The notes beneath the pieces are model-generated. The model made no database searches. It was given only the letters and a program-made list of their open reading frames with translations, and was not told the origin of the DNA. The position numbers and the translations under genes are program-made. From positions 1,426,001 to 1,490,000 of the forward strand of contig NZ_CP061800.1 of assembly GCF_017377395.1 (NCBI RefSeq): a stretch of DNA of 64,000 nt, in the 5' to 3' direction. Position 1 is the first letter of the stretch. Each line of letters begins with the position of its first letter. Positions 61,715-64,000 of the stretch are shown in pieces. The stretch comes from Desulfonema magnum. Its GTDB lineage: Bacteria > Desulfobacterota > Desulfobacteria > Desulfobacterales > 4be13.

Positions 61715-61747
61715 AAGGAGTGCGAAAATTTTATTTTCGCACTCCTT
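61715..61747. repeat. AAGGAGTGCGAAAATTTTATTTTCGCACTCCTT palindrome
   Basis: Perfect palindrome of the GGAGTGCGAAAA family in the leader of the kinase gene. It has replaced the region where an upstream ribosome-binding site would be expected. Confidence 0.85.
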
Positions 61748-61819
61748 GTCTTGGTTCGCTGAATAACTATCACTCAATAAGGCAACTCGAAATAAATAAC
61801 ATACCCGATACAAAAATGT

Positions 61820-61885
61820 AGGGTGGGTGGAGCGAAGCGCAACCCACCTTGTGCGGTGGGTTGCGCTTCGCTCCACCCACCCTAC
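61820..61885. repeat. GTAGGGTGGGTGGAGCGAAG palindrome
   Basis: Perfect inverted repeat with GTAGGGTGGGTGGAGCGAAG-CGCAACCCACC arms, a short loop and exact complement. A nearly identical copy lies at about 34241-34319. This sequence is a dispersed repeat. Confidence 0.9.
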
Positions 61886-61899
61886 GTTCTGAATAACTA

Positions 61900-63069
61900 T
61901 CAGGAAGAATAATACGCTGCGTTTTCCTCTATATAACCTTCGGTCAGATCGCAGCCGTAAGCCGTGGCCTGTCCCGTGCCGACATTCAGGTTTGCTGTGA
62001 TTTCAACATAATCACCGCTTAACAGCTTTCTCACTTCAGCCTCGTCAAAATCAACTCTGGCTTCATTTAAGTAAATGAGTTTGTTGTTCACTTTAATTTC
62101 TATTTTTTCAGGCTGAATTTCACAGGCCGTACATTTCCCGATTGCCATGAGAATTCTGCCAATATTGGGATCAGCCCCATATGCCATGGTTTTCACAAGC
62201 GGTGAATTGATAATTGCCTTGGCAATAAATTTTGCTTCGTCTTCTGTTTTGGCACCAAGTATATTCGCCAAAAGCAGTTTGGTGGCACCTTCTCCGTCTC
62301 TGGCAAGCATTTTTGTCATTTCAATGCAGGCAAACTGTAATGTTTCTGAAAAGCGTTTTTCATCCACTTTCCCGGCCAGGCCGTTTGCCATGATAAGGCA
62401 AGTGTCCGAGGTGCTGGTGTCTGTGTCCACAGATAACATATTGAATGATTTGTCAGCAGCTTTGCGAAGCATATCATCTAACACAGGCGTTTCCATCTCA
62501 GCATCTGTTAAAATATAAACCAGCATGGTCGCCATGTTCGGTTCTATCATGCCTGCACCTTTTCCGATAATGGTTATCACCGCGTCATCAACCGACACAG
62601 ACAGGGCCTTGGGATAGGTGTCTGTTGTCATAATTCCTTCAGCGCCTGCAATGGGATCATCATTTAACAGTTTGGAAATACCCTTTACGCCTTTCTCAAT
62701 TTGTTCTATGGGCAACGGCTTTGCAATAACACCGGTTGAACTCATTATCACTTCATTCTGCGGAACACTGAATTCTTTGGAAACTGCAATCGCCATTCTC
62801 CGAGCGTTTTCAATGCCTTGTCTGCCGGTTCCGACATTACTGACCTTGCTGTTTACGATAATGGCCCGTAACAACCCGTTTTTAATAATTTCCCTTCCCA
62901 GAATCACCGGACATCCTGGAAATTTATTTTTCGTAAAAATCCCGGCCGCGTTTGCTCTGACTTCCGAATAAAAAACAGACAGGTCGTTCCCCTTGTCTTT
63001 AAGCCCGCAATTTTTACTGGCACATTTAAAACCTTTTGGCATGATCGCCTTTTCATGAAGTTTCATCAT
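61900..63069 (-). CDS. argJ: ArgJ-family glutamate N-acetyltransferase (bifunctional ornithine acetyltransferase)
   Basis: 389 residues. The autocleavage site is intact: KGAGMIEPNMATMLVYILTD, with the nucleophilic Thr of ATML. Other family motifs are NKFPGCPV, SSTGVIAKPLP and DGEGATKLLL-type. ArgJ transfers acetyl from N-acetylornithine to glutamate in the cyclic arginine pathway. The usual NSGNANA segment reads NSKVSNVG here and the usual GVIG reads GVIA, so activity or specificity may differ. Start ATG 63069 follows AGGGAAG. No other arg genes are adjacent. Confidence 0.88.
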   Translation of the reverse strand: MMKLHEKAIMPKGFKCASKNCGLKDKGNDLSVFYSEVRANAAGIFTKNKFPGCPVILGREIIKNGLLRAIIVNSKVSNVGTGRQGIENARRMAIAVSKEFSVPQNEVIMSSTGVIAKPLPIEQIEKGVKGISKLLNDDPIAGAEGIMTTDTYPKALSVSVDDAVITIIGKGAGMIEPNMATMLVYILTDAEMETPVLDDMLRKAADKSFNMLSVDTDTSTSDTCLIMANGLAGKVDEKRFSETLQFACIEMTKMLARDGEGATKLLLANILGAKTEDEAKFIAKAIINSPLVKTMAYGADPNIGRILMAIGKCTACEIQPEKIEIKVNNKLIYLNEARVDFDEAEVRKLLSGDYVEITANLNVGTGQATAYGCDLTEGYIEENAAYYSS

Positions 63070-63131
63070 ATCTTCCCTGTGTTCATATGTTCTCGGTAAT
63101 AACTTACCGGTATTATAAATCTTTCATGCAA

Positions 63132-63205
63132 CAATAAAAAACAATTTGAAAAATTGTCTTACATCCGGACAACCTGTCAGAATTTATTTGGTCATACATT
63201 TTAAG
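63132..63205. repeat. half copy of the CAATTTGAAAAATTGTC / GACCAAATAA repeat
   Basis: AACAATTTGAAAAATTGTCT then TACATC and CTGTCAGAATTTATTTGGTC match the right half of the element at 14765-14900. Confidence 0.7.
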
Positions 63206-63237
63206 TAAGTAACCAACCAAAATTTTTCGGTATCCGA

Positions 63238-63270
63238 AGACCTGCGAGGTTTTGAAAACCTCGCAGGTCT
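63238..63270. repeat. AGACCTGCGAGGTTTT palindrome
   Basis: Perfect palindrome AGACCTGCGAGGTTTT-G-AAAACCTCGCAGGTCT in the gap between argJ and the Uma2 gene. It could terminate either convergent or readthrough transcripts. Confidence 0.8.
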
Positions 63271-63352
63271 GATGGCGGCTTTATACCTGAAAATTTATGG
63301 ACAGGTACTTGGCTTATTTATAATGCTCCTGTCGGATGAGTAAATCCGATGC

Positions 63353-64000
63353 TCAGAGTTCAGGATTTTCCGGATCAATCCCCAAAGATCGGAGTTTTGC
63401 TGCCAGACGTTCCGCACGCTGTTTTTCCGAAATTAGCTGGTTTTCAGCAGCTTCGGCACGTTGTCTTTCAGCTTCGGCACGCTGTCTTTCAGCTTTGGCT
63501 CTCTCTGCCCCGGTCTGAATAAGGTTTCCCTCTTTGTCACACCATCGCAGCCATAGCCCGTGCTTTTCCTCGAACTCCCCTTCCCACAGCGTCATTTCAA
63601 GCCCGATATGCGTGAGTCGGCGATCTGCTTTTGGGACATACTGTCCTGCCAGCAGTTCGTAAATCCGTAACGCGTCTTTCTGAATCAGCTGCTGCGGATC
63701 GAAAATAATGTAATACCACACCCCGATCTGAGCATATTTTTGAAATTTTATGTTGGTTTCCCCGCCTTTGGTATTTGATACAATTTCGACAGCGACCTCC
63801 GGCGGCTTTCCGAATTCCCACAGAAAATAGGAGCGGTTCTTCTTATCCCACAGGTCATCTGCCACCTGAACATCCAGACTCAGAAAAATATCCGGCACAA
63901 TTGGCGGTGTTTTGGTGGCGTGAAAAATCCCCACATTGGCCGAGGTCAGAAAGTGTCTGCCCGGGTTCCACGAACTGTTCAGCGATTCCGTGAGAAGACG
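63353..64000 (-). CDS. Uma2-family (DUF820) endonuclease-like protein, N-terminus beyond the window
   Basis: The frame is open to the last base, so the start is missing. The visible part opens with LTSANVGIFHATKTPPIVPD and IFLSLDV, then PPEVAVEIVSNTKGGET and IKFQKYAQIGVWYYIIFDP. These are the Uma2 PD-(D/E)XK core: Asp in VPDIF, E-V-S/N and K in the second helix. The C-terminus is an Ala/Glu/Arg coiled coil (AERQRAEAERQRAEAAENQ) and ends LRSLGIDPENPEL. Uma2 proteins are abundant in multicellular and environmental bacteria; their targets are unknown. The GTG within SANVG is an internal codon. Confidence 0.85.
   Translation of the reverse strand, partial: RLLTESLNSSWNPGRHFLTSANVGIFHATKTPPIVPDIFLSLDVQVADDLWDKKNRSYFLWEFGKPPEVAVEIVSNTKGGETNIKFQKYAQIGVWYYIIFDPQQLIQKDALRIYELLAGQYVPKADRRLTHIGLEMTLWEGEFEEKHGLWLRWCDKEGNLIQTGAERAKAERQRAEAERQRAEAAENQLISEKQRAERLAAKLRSLGIDPENPEL

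Overview
The window looks like a chromosome segment of a Gram-negative, probably anaerobic bacterium, most likely a Desulfobacterota (Desulfobacterales) member. No dissimilatory sulfur gene or rRNA is present to prove this. The support is indirect: TonB-dependent receptors, a TamB homologue and SPOR proteins imply an outer membrane; there are sigma-54 promoters, an acetate-type transporter and a formate/oxalate-type MFS carrier; a caspase-like/formylglycine-generating-enzyme fusion is present; and palindromic and heptanucleotide repeats fill many intergenic spaces.

Layout. 0-3 kb: two SPOR-domain proteins, a coiled-coil protein and a small outer-membrane protein. 3.4-5.0 kb: a frameshifted caspase-like/FGE-sulfatase protein. 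5.2-10.9 kb: recB and recD without recC. 11-14.7 kb: an acetate uptake transporter, a secreted single-Cache protein and an OFA-family MFS transporter. The two transporter units have near-identical promoters: three 14-bp palindromic operators and a sigma-54 -24/-12 element. 15-20 kb: a large beta-helix surface protein fused in frame to an outer-membrane protein. 20-27 kb: tamB, then a 1.15-kb islet (MazF-type toxin-antitoxin and a histidine-kinase remnant) bounded by copies of the tamB 3' end, then a GH13 alpha-glucan enzyme. 27-35 kb: a nuclease-fold-like protein, an ISAzo13-type insertion sequence, a lytic transglycosylase, radA, rlmE and a yebC-family gene.

35-50 kb is one functional block for vitamin B12 (corrinoid) acquisition, all on the minus strand. 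A cobalamin riboswitch with an intrinsic terminator precedes a BtuB-like receptor. After it come a surface-type beta-propeller protein (possible BtuG analogue), an exported BtuF-CbiZ fusion, an array of tandem hairpins and a BtuF. Next is an energising Ton system (DUF3450, TtpC-like ExbB, ExbB, ExbD, TonB, TPR protein). A second, near-identical riboswitch controls a second TonB-dependent receptor at 55-58 kb. No BtuC/BtuD permease is in the window.

Between the two receptor units (50.5-55.0 kb, plus strand) sits a compact three-gene operon. It has two phospholipase-D-like proteins, each with one HxRx4D motif, and a 719-residue protein of no recognised family. This is the best candidate for an undescribed system, possibly defence-related. 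58.7-61.7 kb holds a sigma-54-type response regulator and a Cache-domain histidine kinase, followed by argJ and a partial Uma2-family nuclease gene.

Repeats are a major theme: the CCGGAGTGC palindrome family, nested mosaic palindromes built around a GAAACCCGGCTTTTT hairpin, and 7-bp microsatellites that supply the C-terminal codons of several genes.
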